A stretch of DNA of 64,000 bases, from NCBI RefSeq assembly GCF_900537995.1, contig NZ_LR027880.1:4429349-4493348 (forward strand), written 5' to 3'. A model generated the notes under the pieces. The model was given only the letters and a program-made list of their open reading frames with translations. It searched no databases and was not told where the DNA came from. This document shows positions 1-7,841 of the stretch, one piece after another. A program made the position numbers and the translations under genes. The first letter of the stretch is position 1, and every line of letters starts with the position of its first letter. Source of the stretch: Roseburia intestinalis L1-82. Lineage in GTDB: Bacteria > Bacillota > Clostridia > Lachnospirales > Lachnospiraceae.

Positions 1-839
1 GTAACTCCAAGTCTTCCTATCACCATTGCCACTGTATTATTTCCGATAGCGAGAATTCCGTCACTAATCAGTACCGGTATGCTGATCCGGATATATTCTC
101 CAAGCAGATCAGCCGTCTTCATGCCAAGATGTTTTACCCTGAATCCGATTTTCTCATCTTTCAGTAACAGATATCCACAGATCATCCCTGCCTCAAACAG
201 TCTCGCAATCAATGTTCCCAGCGCAGCTCCTGCGATTCCCATACGTGGCATTCCAAGTTTTCCGAAAATAAATGCATAGTTTGCCAGAAGGTTCACAAAA
301 AACGCTCCGATTGAAACAAGAAGCGGCAGCTTCACCTGCCCGACACACCTTAGTATGATCGTACATACCAATGAAAGACCTAAAAAGAAATAGGTAATCA
401 CAGAAAACCTAAAATAGATTTCTCCCAGCCGTATAATCTCTGCATCCTGCGTATACATCCGCATGACAACCTGCGGGATCAGCAAAGTCACCACCGCAAA
501 TAAAAGTGCAAGGCTGACTGTAATTCTTACTACGATACAAATTGTCTTACGAAGGGCCTGTATACTTTTTACCGGTTCTGCTTCCTGCATTCCCCAGTAA
601 CGGGATACAAGAACAGATGCTCCCATTCCAAGCCCCATACAGAAAATCTGATAGACACCTATAAACTGATTTGCCAGTGACACTGCCGAAAGTGACATTT
701 CCCCGAGATTTCCAACCATAATCGTGTCAAGCATGTTGACTCCGATTGTGATCAGGCTCTGTAAGGCGATTGGCAATGCCAGCCAAAAGACTTTTTTATA
801 AAATTTCCAGTCGATCTCTGCTCTTCTTCTCTCTGTCAT
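1..839 (-). CDS. MATE family efflux transporter (3' end outside window)
   Basis: The reverse strand reads a polytopic membrane protein starting MTERRRAEIDWKFYKKVFWL, and it is still open at the window edge, so the C-terminal part is missing. The N-terminal pattern LALPIALQSLITIGVNMLDT followed by IMVGNLGEMSLSAVSLANQ is typical of MATE exporters, which move organic cations or drugs out of the cell using a Na+ or H+ gradient. The start at 839 has GGAG about eight bases upstream. It follows the esterase gene that ends at 928 on the same strand and is probably the last gene of the esterase/GH51 operon. A second MATE gene lies at 15219. Substrate is not visible from sequence; export of phenolic acids released by the esterases is only an inference. 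Confidence 0.85.
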   Translation of the reverse strand, partial: MTERRRAEIDWKFYKKVFWLALPIALQSLITIGVNMLDTIMVGNLGEMSLSAVSLANQFIGVYQIFCMGLGMGASVLVSRYWGMQEAEPVKSIQALRKTICIVVRITVSLALLFAVVTLLIPQVVMRMYTQDAEIIRLGEIYFRFSVITYFFLGLSLVCTIILRCVGQVKLPLLVSIGAFFVNLLANYAFIFGKLGMPRMGIAGAALGTLIARLFEAGMICGYLLLKDEKIGFRVKHLGMKTADLLGEYIRISIPVLISDGILAIGNNTVAMVIGRLGV

Positions 840-927
840 CTTCTATCTCCATTTCCAGTAGTAAACCCTTCCTAATGTTCAGATTTTTCTTGGTCCTTTA
901 CCTGGCAAAACTGCGCTGCTCTTTGCA

Positions 928-1704
928 CTACAGTGTCTGTATCCAATCCAGATATTTCACGATCATCGTATCCCAGACCTTCCATTCATGTCCGCCCGGC
1001 ATCTCTTCGTAATAAATCTTCACATTCTTCTCTTTGCAGTAAGCCAAATATTTCTGTGCGTGTGCATAACCTCCATCTTCCGTGCCGATAGCTCCAAATA
1101 AGGCCGGATATTCTCCCGTCTCAGATGCACGATCGATCCACACTTTCGAATCGCTGTCTGTTCCGGCAAGTTCCTCTAAGCTTCCCCAGCATAGCGAAAC
1201 CACATCGTTTTTTTCCTGTTCCTTATCCTGATACCGTGCTCTCTGCTCTGCAAAAAGTTCCGTCACAAAGGAAAGACCGGACAGATTTGCCGCTGCCCTG
1301 AAAAATCCAGGTTTTGTAAATGCCCATTTGTAAGCACCGTATCCACCCATTGAGAACCCCGCTACATAACGGTTTTCAGGTTCCGTATTGACCGGAAACA
1401 TTTTCTCAGCTACCATTGGAACTTCCTCTGTCACAAACTGATAATATGGGTATCCATATTTCATATCGCTGTAGAAGCATCCACCATCCACTTCCGGCAT
1501 GACAACTGCAAAGTTTTTTTCCTCCGCATACCGCTCAATGGAAGAAAACCTGATCCAGTCCTGGCTGTTTCCTCCACCGCCATGCAGCAGATACAAAGTG
1601 CCTGCCGGCTTTTTCCCCTGATTGACACACCCCGGAAGGATCACATACAATTTGGTGTGATAGCCCAGCTTATCTGATAAAAAATCAAACATTGTCACTC
1701 CCAT
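928..1704 (-). CDS. esterase, alpha/beta-hydrolase fold (esterase D / CE1-like)
   Basis: This is a cytoplasmic alpha/beta hydrolase of about 258 residues with no signal peptide. An oxyanion-type YLLHGGGGNS stretch lies near residue 40, the nucleophile elbow GFSMGG near residue 118, and a C-terminal catalytic histidine in PGGHEW. The family includes acetyl-xylan and feruloyl esterases, which remove acyl groups from plant polysaccharide side chains. I chose the ATG at 1704 over the one at 1713 because AAGGAGG sits nine bases before 1704 but touches 1713. That start also gives the same N-terminal length as the upstream paralogue at 1706-2500. The start is coupled to that gene's stop. Exact substrate is unknown. 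Confidence 0.82.
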   Translation of the reverse strand: MGVTMFDFLSDKLGYHTKLYVILPGCVNQGKKPAGTLYLLHGGGGNSQDWIRFSSIERYAEEKNFAVVMPEVDGGCFYSDMKYGYPYYQFVTEEVPMVAEKMFPVNTEPENRYVAGFSMGGYGAYKWAFTKPGFFRAAANLSGLSFVTELFAEQRARYQDKEQEKNDVVSLCWGSLEELAGTDSDSKVWIDRASETGEYPALFGAIGTEDGGYAHAQKYLAYCKEKNVKIYYEEMPGGHEWKVWDTMIVKYLDWIQTL

Positions 1705-1705
1705 C

Positions 1706-2500
1706 TCATACATCCTCCTTCATCATTTTGTCTATCATGACCGGAAGCCACTGATCCCAGAAGCCCCACTCATGCCTGCCTTCTCCTTCAGAGAACTCTA
1801 CCGGACATCCCATCTTGGTTGCCACTTCTGCAAAATTTTTTGATCCTTCATAAAAAAAGTCCTGTCTGCCGCAGCAGCTATACAATCTTGGTAGTTTTTT
1901 CCCTTCTTTCAGATTCTTTCGGATCAGGTGATAAAAATCATTACTGCTTCCCCTGTACTCTTCCCTTGTCCCGAAAGCTGATGCAACATTCGGATTATTC
2001 ATATCAAAAAATCCAAGGCTCTCCACCTCTCCCGCACCGCTCATTCCAGCTGCCGCTGCAAAGAAATCCGGGCGGTTCAAAGCCCACTTGAAGGTTCCGT
2101 GGGATCCCATGGAATTACCGATCACATACCTTTCTTTCGGATCATGCGTCAATGGGAATATATTCTCCACAATCTCCGGAAGCTCCTCGCTTAAGTATGT
2201 AAAATATTTTTTTCCATGTACCATATCGCAATAAAAACTGTTGCGTACTTCCGGCATCACAACTGCAAGATCACGCTCTAATGCATATTCTTCCAATCTG
2301 GTACGGCGCAGATAAAGGCTTGCATCATCACTGCCTCCATGCAGCACATAGAGCGTTTTTTTTCTCTCATATTCTTTATAATAAGTTTCTGCCCCTTTTT
2401 TCTCCGGGTCACGAAAAACCTCATAAGTCGGAAGAATCACATAGATTTCTGTGTTTTCTTTCAACACTTCTGAACGAAATGAATATTGGATCAGTGCCAT
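1706..2500 (-). CDS. esterase, alpha/beta-hydrolase fold (esterase D / CE1-like)
   Basis: This 264-residue paralogue of the next downstream gene has LYVLHGGSDD near residue 50, a nucleophile elbow GNSMGS with Ser at about 130, and a late catalytic His in GRHEWGFWDQ. It has no signal peptide, so it would act on oligosaccharides already imported. The start has GGAGGAG four to six bases upstream. It lies 15 bases after the GH51 gene and is translationally linked to the esterase that follows. Two divergent esterases next to an arabinofuranosidase suggest stepwise de-esterification of acylated arabinoxylan-type oligomers. The acyl group (acetyl or feruloyl) cannot be told from sequence. Confidence 0.82.
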   Translation of the reverse strand: MALIQYSFRSEVLKENTEIYVILPTYEVFRDPEKKGAETYYKEYERKKTLYVLHGGSDDASLYLRRTRLEEYALERDLAVVMPEVRNSFYCDMVHGKKYFTYLSEELPEIVENIFPLTHDPKERYVIGNSMGSHGTFKWALNRPDFFAAAAGMSGAGEVESLGFFDMNNPNVASAFGTREEYRGSSNDFYHLIRKNLKEGKKLPRLYSCCGRQDFFYEGSKNFAEVATKMGCPVEFSEGEGRHEWGFWDQWLPVMIDKMMKEDV

Positions 2501-2515
2501 TTTTCTCCTCCTGTT

Positions 2516-4123
2516 CTACTCTTCTTCCTTTTCAAAACACAATACATTCCAGGAAAGTGGTTTTAATGATGTTGTCAGTCTGCCATCTGCGAACAAAATA
2601 TCTTCTTTTTCTTTTGGAAGAACCAAAGATGGATTGTCAAAGCTGCTCGAAGCCTCCAGATCATCCGTATACATCTCGAATTGTTTTACAAACCTGTATC
2701 CCTCAAATCCTCTGACATCCACAGTCAGAGAATACTCACTCTCCTCATTTCTATTTAACACAAACAGATTCAGTCTGCCATTCTCACGATCCCATGCCGA
2801 TGCACTGTCCACATAAGGAACATTTTCTTTTCCCCTGTACTGGGATGTATCATCGATCGCATATCCCGGCATATCATAGGTCTCACATTCCACGCTTGTC
2901 TGCATGGATGTTCCCTTTGCATACTCCATCAGCTGCGACAGTGCATAATAAGATGCTGATCTCCACACATGGTCATGGTCGGAAGAACAGAGTGCTCCAA
3001 GTCCTCCTGTCATGCAAGCAATCTTCACACGGTCTGCATGTCTTAAAAATGCCATCTGAATTGAAACCATTGCCAGCATCTGCAGCATATCTCCTCCCGG
3101 ATGTTTTCTGTCCGGCATCTGATCTGGATCATGAAGCACATATTTTCTGTCCGGATCAAACCGGTAGTGGGCTCTTGTCATATTGTAGACACCATAGCCC
3201 GGATGCAGCTCGGCATTTGGCCGGATCATGGCTCCGTACTCGTCAAAAGAGAGCATCATTTTTTTCGGTGAACGCCTCTTTGCTGCAATCACATCACAAA
3301 GTGCCGCCTCGGTGTCAATAAATTCCTCATAATACAGGGAACCACCCAGTAATGCCTTAATATCTCCCGGAGGCGCACTGTGATAGTGGTGCATGGACAG
3401 ATAATCCACCGAATCATAGCACTGTTCGAGCACGGTCTCTTCCCATTCCGGATAGTGATCCATAAAGATGGCAGAGGATGCGCAGACAGCAGTCTCTATC
3501 GTCGGATCAATCCACTTCATCACTTTGGATGTCTCATTGGCAAGAACTCCGTAGCCTCTCGGATCCTTATCCCAGGAACCGATTTGCCACGGTCCGTCCA
3601 TCTCGTTTCCAAGATACCAGACCTTCACCCCATATGGCTTCTCATGTCCGTTCTTTTTACGCAGATCTGACCACCAGCTGCCTCCCTCATGATTCGTATA
3701 CTCAACAATATCCATCGCATCTCGGATTCCTCCTGTTCCGAGGTTGATCGTATACATCGGTTCTGCTTCCACTTTTTCTGCCCACTGTAAATATTCGTCA
3801 TGACCAACTTCATTTGTAATATACTGATACCATGCCGGATCTAAATGTACTTTTCTCTGTTCTTTCGGTCCGATGGAATCCTTCCAGTCCCAGGCGGAAA
3901 CAAAGTTTCCACCCGGGAGACGGATTGCCGGCATATCGGTACTTTTCAATGCCTCAATCACATCTTTCCGGAATCCTTGCTCATCCGCTGTCGGATGCTT
4001 CGGGTTGTACATCGTTCCATTTACCATTGTTCCAATCGGTTCCAGAAATGTTGAAAATAATCTCGGTGAGATTTCTCCTATCTCAAAGGATGGATGGACT
4101 GTAATTTTTGCTTCTTTTTCCAT
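2516..4123 (-). CDS. abfA: alpha-N-arabinofuranosidase, GH51
   Basis: This 535-residue enzyme has the GH51 hallmarks: RLPGGNF near residue 68, the general acid/base Glu174 in YLGNEMDGPWQIG, HHYHS near 245, and the nucleophile Glu295 in MLSFDEYGAM. GH51 enzymes release terminal L-arabinofuranose from arabinan, arabinoxylan and their oligomers, usually in the cytoplasm, and no signal peptide is present here. The length is normal for the family. The start is supported by AAGGAG eight bases upstream. It lies between the two-module esterase (4179) and two small esterases (2500, 1704) and is probably cotranscribed with them under the operator at 6519. The gene symbol is by family only. Confidence 0.9.
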   Translation of the reverse strand: MEKEAKITVHPSFEIGEISPRLFSTFLEPIGTMVNGTMYNPKHPTADEQGFRKDVIEALKSTDMPAIRLPGGNFVSAWDWKDSIGPKEQRKVHLDPAWYQYITNEVGHDEYLQWAEKVEAEPMYTINLGTGGIRDAMDIVEYTNHEGGSWWSDLRKKNGHEKPYGVKVWYLGNEMDGPWQIGSWDKDPRGYGVLANETSKVMKWIDPTIETAVCASSAIFMDHYPEWEETVLEQCYDSVDYLSMHHYHSAPPGDIKALLGGSLYYEEFIDTEAALCDVIAAKRRSPKKMMLSFDEYGAMIRPNAELHPGYGVYNMTRAHYRFDPDRKYVLHDPDQMPDRKHPGGDMLQMLAMVSIQMAFLRHADRVKIACMTGGLGALCSSDHDHVWRSASYYALSQLMEYAKGTSMQTSVECETYDMPGYAIDDTSQYRGKENVPYVDSASAWDRENGRLNLFVLNRNEESEYSLTVDVRGFEGYRFVKQFEMYTDDLEASSSFDNPSLVLPKEKEDILFADGRLTTSLKPLSWNVLCFEKEEE

Positions 4124-4178
4124 AGTCTTTTCTCCTTCATTTCACTGCCATACCTGTGTCTTGTCCCCGCAAACACAT

Positions 4179-6491
4179 TTAAAATAATTTTCTTAAAAAC
4201 GCATTCAGGCAATGTCTCCAGAATGTCCAGTCATGATAACCGTATCCTTCGAACACCTCAATCGGGACACCTGCCGCCAGTACTTCTTTCTCGTTCTTAA
4301 CCGTCGACTCATAGCTCCATTCCTGCTTTCCACATGCAACAAAAAGCATATGAAACTGCTTTCTGAATGCTTCCGGATTCAGTAATACTTCTGTATAATC
4401 CACCTCATCGTCCCTGATCACAAGACCACCGGAAAAGATGCCTGCCCAGCCGAACAATTCCGGATAGGTAAATACGATTCTCTGCGTCTGCATGCCTCCC
4501 ATGGAAAGCCCTGCTAATGCCCTGTAATCTTTGTCTGCAATAGTCCGGTATCTGCTGTCAATATACGGGACACAGCTTTCCGGAAGCTCCTGCAGAAATG
4601 CGCTCATAGAATGGTGATATTCACCATTTTCCGGGAAGGCATAGCCAGTATTCATAACTACGATCATTTCCTTCATCTGCCCTTTTGCAATCAGGTTATC
4701 CGCGATATTGGCAAGCTTTCCCTGCCAGATCCAGCCAACCTCATTCTCGCCGCCCCCATGTTGTAAATAGAGAACAGGATATCGTTTTTCCAGATGTTCC
4801 TCATAACCTGCTGGTGTGTATACATAACACAGCTTGGTTCTCCCGGTACTATTAGATTTGTAATATTCATAATGAACCGTTCCATGTGGCACCTGGCGGA
4901 TTCTGTATTCTTCAAAATCCTCCTCCGGCATTTCCAGATAGTTCACAGCCTGAAAGCCGCCGTAGCCAACCGGCGCATTGCAGTCCACCGTGTTCGCGCT
5001 GTTTACTATATAGTTATAATAGTGGAATCCTTTCTCAATTCCCGTTACCTCTGCTGTCCACCAGCCATCCTCTCCTTCTTCCATAGGATAGCTTTTCATT
5101 CCCCACAGATTCAGCTCCACATCATGCGCACCGTCTGCCCGCAGATAAAATCTGGCGGTTCCAGTCTTCCCATCTGTCACCTCTGCGCCCGGATGTTCTT
5201 CCCGGTATCTGCCACACGGTCTGCCTTTCTCATCAAATGCATGAATCAGACCTTTGTGGATCGGATCAGACATTAGCATATGCTCTGCAAAAGTCTGACG
5301 GTCTAATTGCTCTTTGGATAGCTTTCTCTCTTCATAAGGAAAAACTGGTTCACTTCCATCCTCTGGCTCCTCTTTCTGGAATACTAAGGATGCAAAGTCC
5401 CTAAAGCTCTCTCTCCACACATGCCATTCATGATAGCCCTCATAGCTTCGCTGCCCTCCGGCTGCCCCGAGCTTTTCAAACTGATCCGTATATATTTTCT
5501 GTTTTTTATCTAAATCCTTCTCCCCTTTTCCTGCCGTCATAAGAACGGTCTGCATCGGATACTCTGCAAACTGTGCAAGAATCCGTTCTGTCTCTTCATC
5601 CCTGACCCCTGAGAATACTCCCAGATGTCCGAACAGATTCTGGAATCTCGATACGATCTGGGTTGCCTGCGCCGACCCAAGGGAAAGTCCCGCCATTGCG
5701 CGGTGCATCCGTCCTTTTTTCACGCGAAAAGTATGTTCCATATATGGAATAACATCCTCTGTCAGTTCCCTTCCAAAGTCACCCGGGAAAAAAACAGCCT
5801 CCTCATCATCTCTAAACGCGTAACCGCTGCACATAACCACGATCATACCCTTGCATTTTCCTTCTGCAATGAGATTATCCATAATAAAATTCAGTTTGCC
5901 GTTCCACAGCCAGCTTGTCTCATCCTCTCCCACTCCATGCTGGATATACATAACCGGATATTTTTGATCTATATTCTCTCTGTAGGAAGGCGGCAGATAG
6001 ACATAACATTTCTTTATGTGATCATTCTGTGTTGACACGTAAGAATGAATCTGCACATCCCCATGCGGTACATCCTTCAGATACCAGAAATCCTGTCCCT
6101 CCCGTGGCATTTCAAAAAAGTTATTTGCCCCGAAACATCCATAAGCAAACGGTGCATGTGGGTTCGTCACCTGTACCCCATCTACAAACCACCTGTGATA
6201 ATGAAAGCCTGGAAGAATCCCCTTTACATTTTTAGAAAACAGTCCGTTTGCCTGCTTCTCCAGTGCAATTTTCTCCGTTCCAAGCGTTCCTCCAAAACCG
6301 GAAACTTCTACCGTCTCTGCTTTTGGTGCTTCCATTGTAAAGGTAACACTTCCATCCTCCTCAACCTTGGTTCCCCAGAAATCTTCCTGATAACAAATAC
6401 AATCTTTGCCATCTATCTTTTTCATTTCTGCTTTTTTATAAATTGGATCAAAAAAAAGCGGATACATTGTCAGTGCCTGATTGTTTTTCAT
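4179..6491 (-). CDS. tandem two-module esterase (two E-set plus esterase repeats)
   Basis: This is a protein of about 770 residues made of two homologous halves. Each half has an immunoglobulin-like E-set domain (residues about 40-130 and 445-525, ending in similar NNFFEMP and VNYLEMP stretches). Each is followed by an alpha/beta-hydrolase domain with matching QHGVGEDE/QHGGGENE and nucleophile elbows AGLSLGSA (Ser about 272) and AGLSMGGM (Ser about 665). The catalytic histidines are in YHEWHVW (about 356) and YHDWTFW (about 755), so both active sites look complete. E-set plus esterase modules are known from bacterial CE1 feruloyl/acetyl esterases. No signal peptide is seen. I prefer the ATG at 6491 because GGAGG is eight bases upstream, while the ATG at 6497 is only two bases from it. 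It is the first gene of the operon below the operator at 6519. Confidence 0.85.
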   Translation of the reverse strand: MKNNQALTMYPLFFDPIYKKAEMKKIDGKDCICYQEDFWGTKVEEDGSVTFTMEAPKAETVEVSGFGGTLGTEKIALEKQANGLFSKNVKGILPGFHYHRWFVDGVQVTNPHAPFAYGCFGANNFFEMPREGQDFWYLKDVPHGDVQIHSYVSTQNDHIKKCYVYLPPSYRENIDQKYPVMYIQHGVGEDETSWLWNGKLNFIMDNLIAEGKCKGMIVVMCSGYAFRDDEEAVFFPGDFGRELTEDVIPYMEHTFRVKKGRMHRAMAGLSLGSAQATQIVSRFQNLFGHLGVFSGVRDEETERILAQFAEYPMQTVLMTAGKGEKDLDKKQKIYTDQFEKLGAAGGQRSYEGYHEWHVWRESFRDFASLVFQKEEPEDGSEPVFPYEERKLSKEQLDRQTFAEHMLMSDPIHKGLIHAFDEKGRPCGRYREEHPGAEVTDGKTGTARFYLRADGAHDVELNLWGMKSYPMEEGEDGWWTAEVTGIEKGFHYYNYIVNSANTVDCNAPVGYGGFQAVNYLEMPEEDFEEYRIRQVPHGTVHYEYYKSNSTGRTKLCYVYTPAGYEEHLEKRYPVLYLQHGGGENEVGWIWQGKLANIADNLIAKGQMKEMIVVMNTGYAFPENGEYHHSMSAFLQELPESCVPYIDSRYRTIADKDYRALAGLSMGGMQTQRIVFTYPELFGWAGIFSGGLVIRDDEVDYTEVLLNPEAFRKQFHMLFVACGKQEWSYESTVKNEKEVLAAGVPIEVFEGYGYHDWTFWRHCLNAFLRKLF

Positions 6492-6518
6492 TTTCATCTC
6501 CTCCTTCTGCTCTCTTTA

Positions 6519-6534
6519 GCTATTTCGTTTTAGC
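6519..6534. promoter_or_regulatory. LacI-type operator before the esterase/GH51 operon
   Basis: The 16-mer GCTATTTCGTTTTAGC (reverse GCTAAAACGAAATAGC) is a near-palindrome with a central CG, the usual form of LacI-family sites. The identical 16-mer occurs at 11615 and 13554, with a related version at 13401. It lies 28 bases upstream of the two-module esterase start, between that gene and the terminator of the lacI-type gene. A TACAAT-like -10 lies just upstream of it, but I could not assign a good -35. Confidence 0.75.
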
Positions 6535-6540
6535 ATATTG

Positions 6541-6586
6541 TAAAAATAATAGCGGCAATATATTTCCATATTTTTTACCGCCGCTG
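6541..6586 (-). terminator. terminator of the lacI-type gene
   Basis: Downstream of the stop at 6600 the reverse strand forms a GC-rich stem (AGCGGC pairing with GCCGCT across an A/T-rich loop) followed by TATTATTTTTA. It separates the regulator from the esterase operon. Confidence 0.55.
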
Positions 6587-6599
6587 TTATTTTGTATTG

Positions 6600-7658
6600 T
6601 TATTTATAATTTTCTTCCTGTTCCAGACCGCTGCTTTCCCGAATCTGATAAATTGGCAGCAGCTCCCTCCGGATTGGAATATCCATCCGGCTCTCTCCTG
6701 CCAGAATTAAAATATCTAATGCACTCTTTGCCATTTCCTGTGACGGAATATCCACAGAAGACAATGCTGGTCTATTATACCGGAGTAGTGGAGAGTTCTC
6801 AAAAAATATAATCCTCAGATCTTTCGGGACACAGATTCCGACATCCCTGCAATATGCCATTATCCCTGTAGCAAGCCTGCAGTCGGCTACAAGCCACGCG
6901 GTCGGAAGTTCCATATCTGAAAGCATCTGTTTCGCTGTCTGATATCCAATCTCATAGGAACTCTTCTCAATCCTTGGATTCCATTCTTCCTTCGCCACAA
7001 CATCATGACTCCTGCACCCAAACAGGAAACCTGCCTCCATCAGTCTCTCTGCTCTTCCTGTTTTCTCAAATCCCAAAAAGGCGGCAGATTTCACTCCGGA
7101 AAGGTTCATACATGCCGCACATTCTTCACCTGTCCGGTAGCTGTCCATCAGCACACTGTGATAGATCTGGCTGTCACGTCCGATAAACACAATCGGAATC
7201 GTGATCTCCCTCTCTTCCAGCGCCTTCTGCTCTTCCTCGTTAAGTCCACAGATCATGGCTCCACTGAAGCGGTTGCTTGACAGCATATCCATATATGTCA
7301 TGAAGTTCCCTGGTTCATATGCCTGGACAACCAGTTCTATCTTCAGCTCTTTCAAATCAATTGTCTGAAAGATGCCTTCCAGGAAACGCCCGAGACGTGA
7401 GTTTAGATTGTCACGCCTCCAGAACAGTGCCAAAACATATGGTGCCTCCTCGTTAGCTGCCTGTCTCAATCTTCTCGCATAAATATTGGGCTGATAATTA
7501 ATCTCTTTCGCCGCATTTAATACTTTCTTCTGCGTCTCTTTTGATATTCTTACCTGGTCTCCTCTGCCATTCAGCACAACAGACACTGTGCTCACGGAAA
7601 GTCCCAGTTTATCCGCAATATTCTTAATCTGCATCTTGGACGCTTGTTTTTTACCCAT
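6600..7658 (-). CDS. LacI family transcriptional regulator
   Basis: The N-terminal helix-turn-helix reads IKNIADKLGLSVSTVSVVLN, with a hinge around RRLRQAA near residue 60. The rest is a periplasmic-binding-like sugar-sensing domain (for example VFIGRDSQ and the C-terminal LSSVDIPSQEMAKSALDIL). The start at 7658 has AAAGG seven bases upstream; an alternative ATG at 7673 has no suitably spaced site. It sits between the ABC importer and the esterase operon on the same strand. The local 16-bp GCTAAAAC/GAAATAGC sites at 6519, 11615, 13401 and 13554 are its probable targets. It likely represses these promoters until a pentose-containing oligomer binds; the ligand is inferred only from neighbouring enzymes. 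Confidence 0.9.
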   Translation of the reverse strand: MGKKQASKMQIKNIADKLGLSVSTVSVVLNGRGDQVRISKETQKKVLNAAKEINYQPNIYARRLRQAANEEAPYVLALFWRRDNLNSRLGRFLEGIFQTIDLKELKIELVVQAYEPGNFMTYMDMLSSNRFSGAMICGLNEEEQKALEEREITIPIVFIGRDSQIYHSVLMDSYRTGEECAACMNLSGVKSAAFLGFEKTGRAERLMEAGFLFGCRSHDVVAKEEWNPRIEKSSYEIGYQTAKQMLSDMELPTAWLVADCRLATGIMAYCRDVGICVPKDLRIIFFENSPLLRYNRPALSSVDIPSQEMAKSALDILILAGESRMDIPIRRELLPIYQIRESSGLEQEENYK

Positions 7659-7704
7659 ATCAATGCCTTTCATCCTATTTTGAACTATTTTTGCCTTATA
7701 ACTG

Positions 7705-7734
7705 AGCCTACCATATCTAAGATTCTTTTGTCAA
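7705..7734 (-). promoter_or_regulatory. probable promoter of the lacI-type gene
   Basis: On the reverse strand TTGACA (7729-7734) is followed after 18 bases by TAGGCT (7705-7710), placed about 45 bases before the regulator start. A perfect half-site GCTAAAACGAA (7757-7767) lies upstream and might allow weak autoregulation. Confidence 0.5.
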
Positions 7735-7765
7735 CCCGACAACCGGCTGTTTTTCCTTCGTTTTA

Positions 7766-7815
7766 GCAATGGCATCCGGCTGTCCTCTCTTTCTGAAAAG
7801 ACCGGATGCCATTGC
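7766..7815 (-). terminator. strong hairpin after the binding-protein gene
   Basis: A perfect 14-bp inverted repeat (GCAATGGCATCCGG with its complement) encloses a 22-base loop, 27 bases beyond the binding-protein stop. No clear U-run follows on either strand. It may be a 3'-end stabilising or processing hairpin rather than a classical terminator. Confidence 0.5.
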
Positions 7816-7841
7816 TTATTCACTGCTTATCTGTTTGTTTT

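Noticed and set aside
1819..6811. Many plus-strand open frames opposite the esterase and GH51 genes
   Set aside because: They lie antisense to well-supported genes, lack ribosome sites and have no recognisable domains.
7752..7767. Possible fifth LacI operator next to the lacI-type promoter
   Set aside because: Only one half-site (GCTAAAACGAA) matches; the other half fits in about four of eight positions, so it is mentioned but not called as a site.
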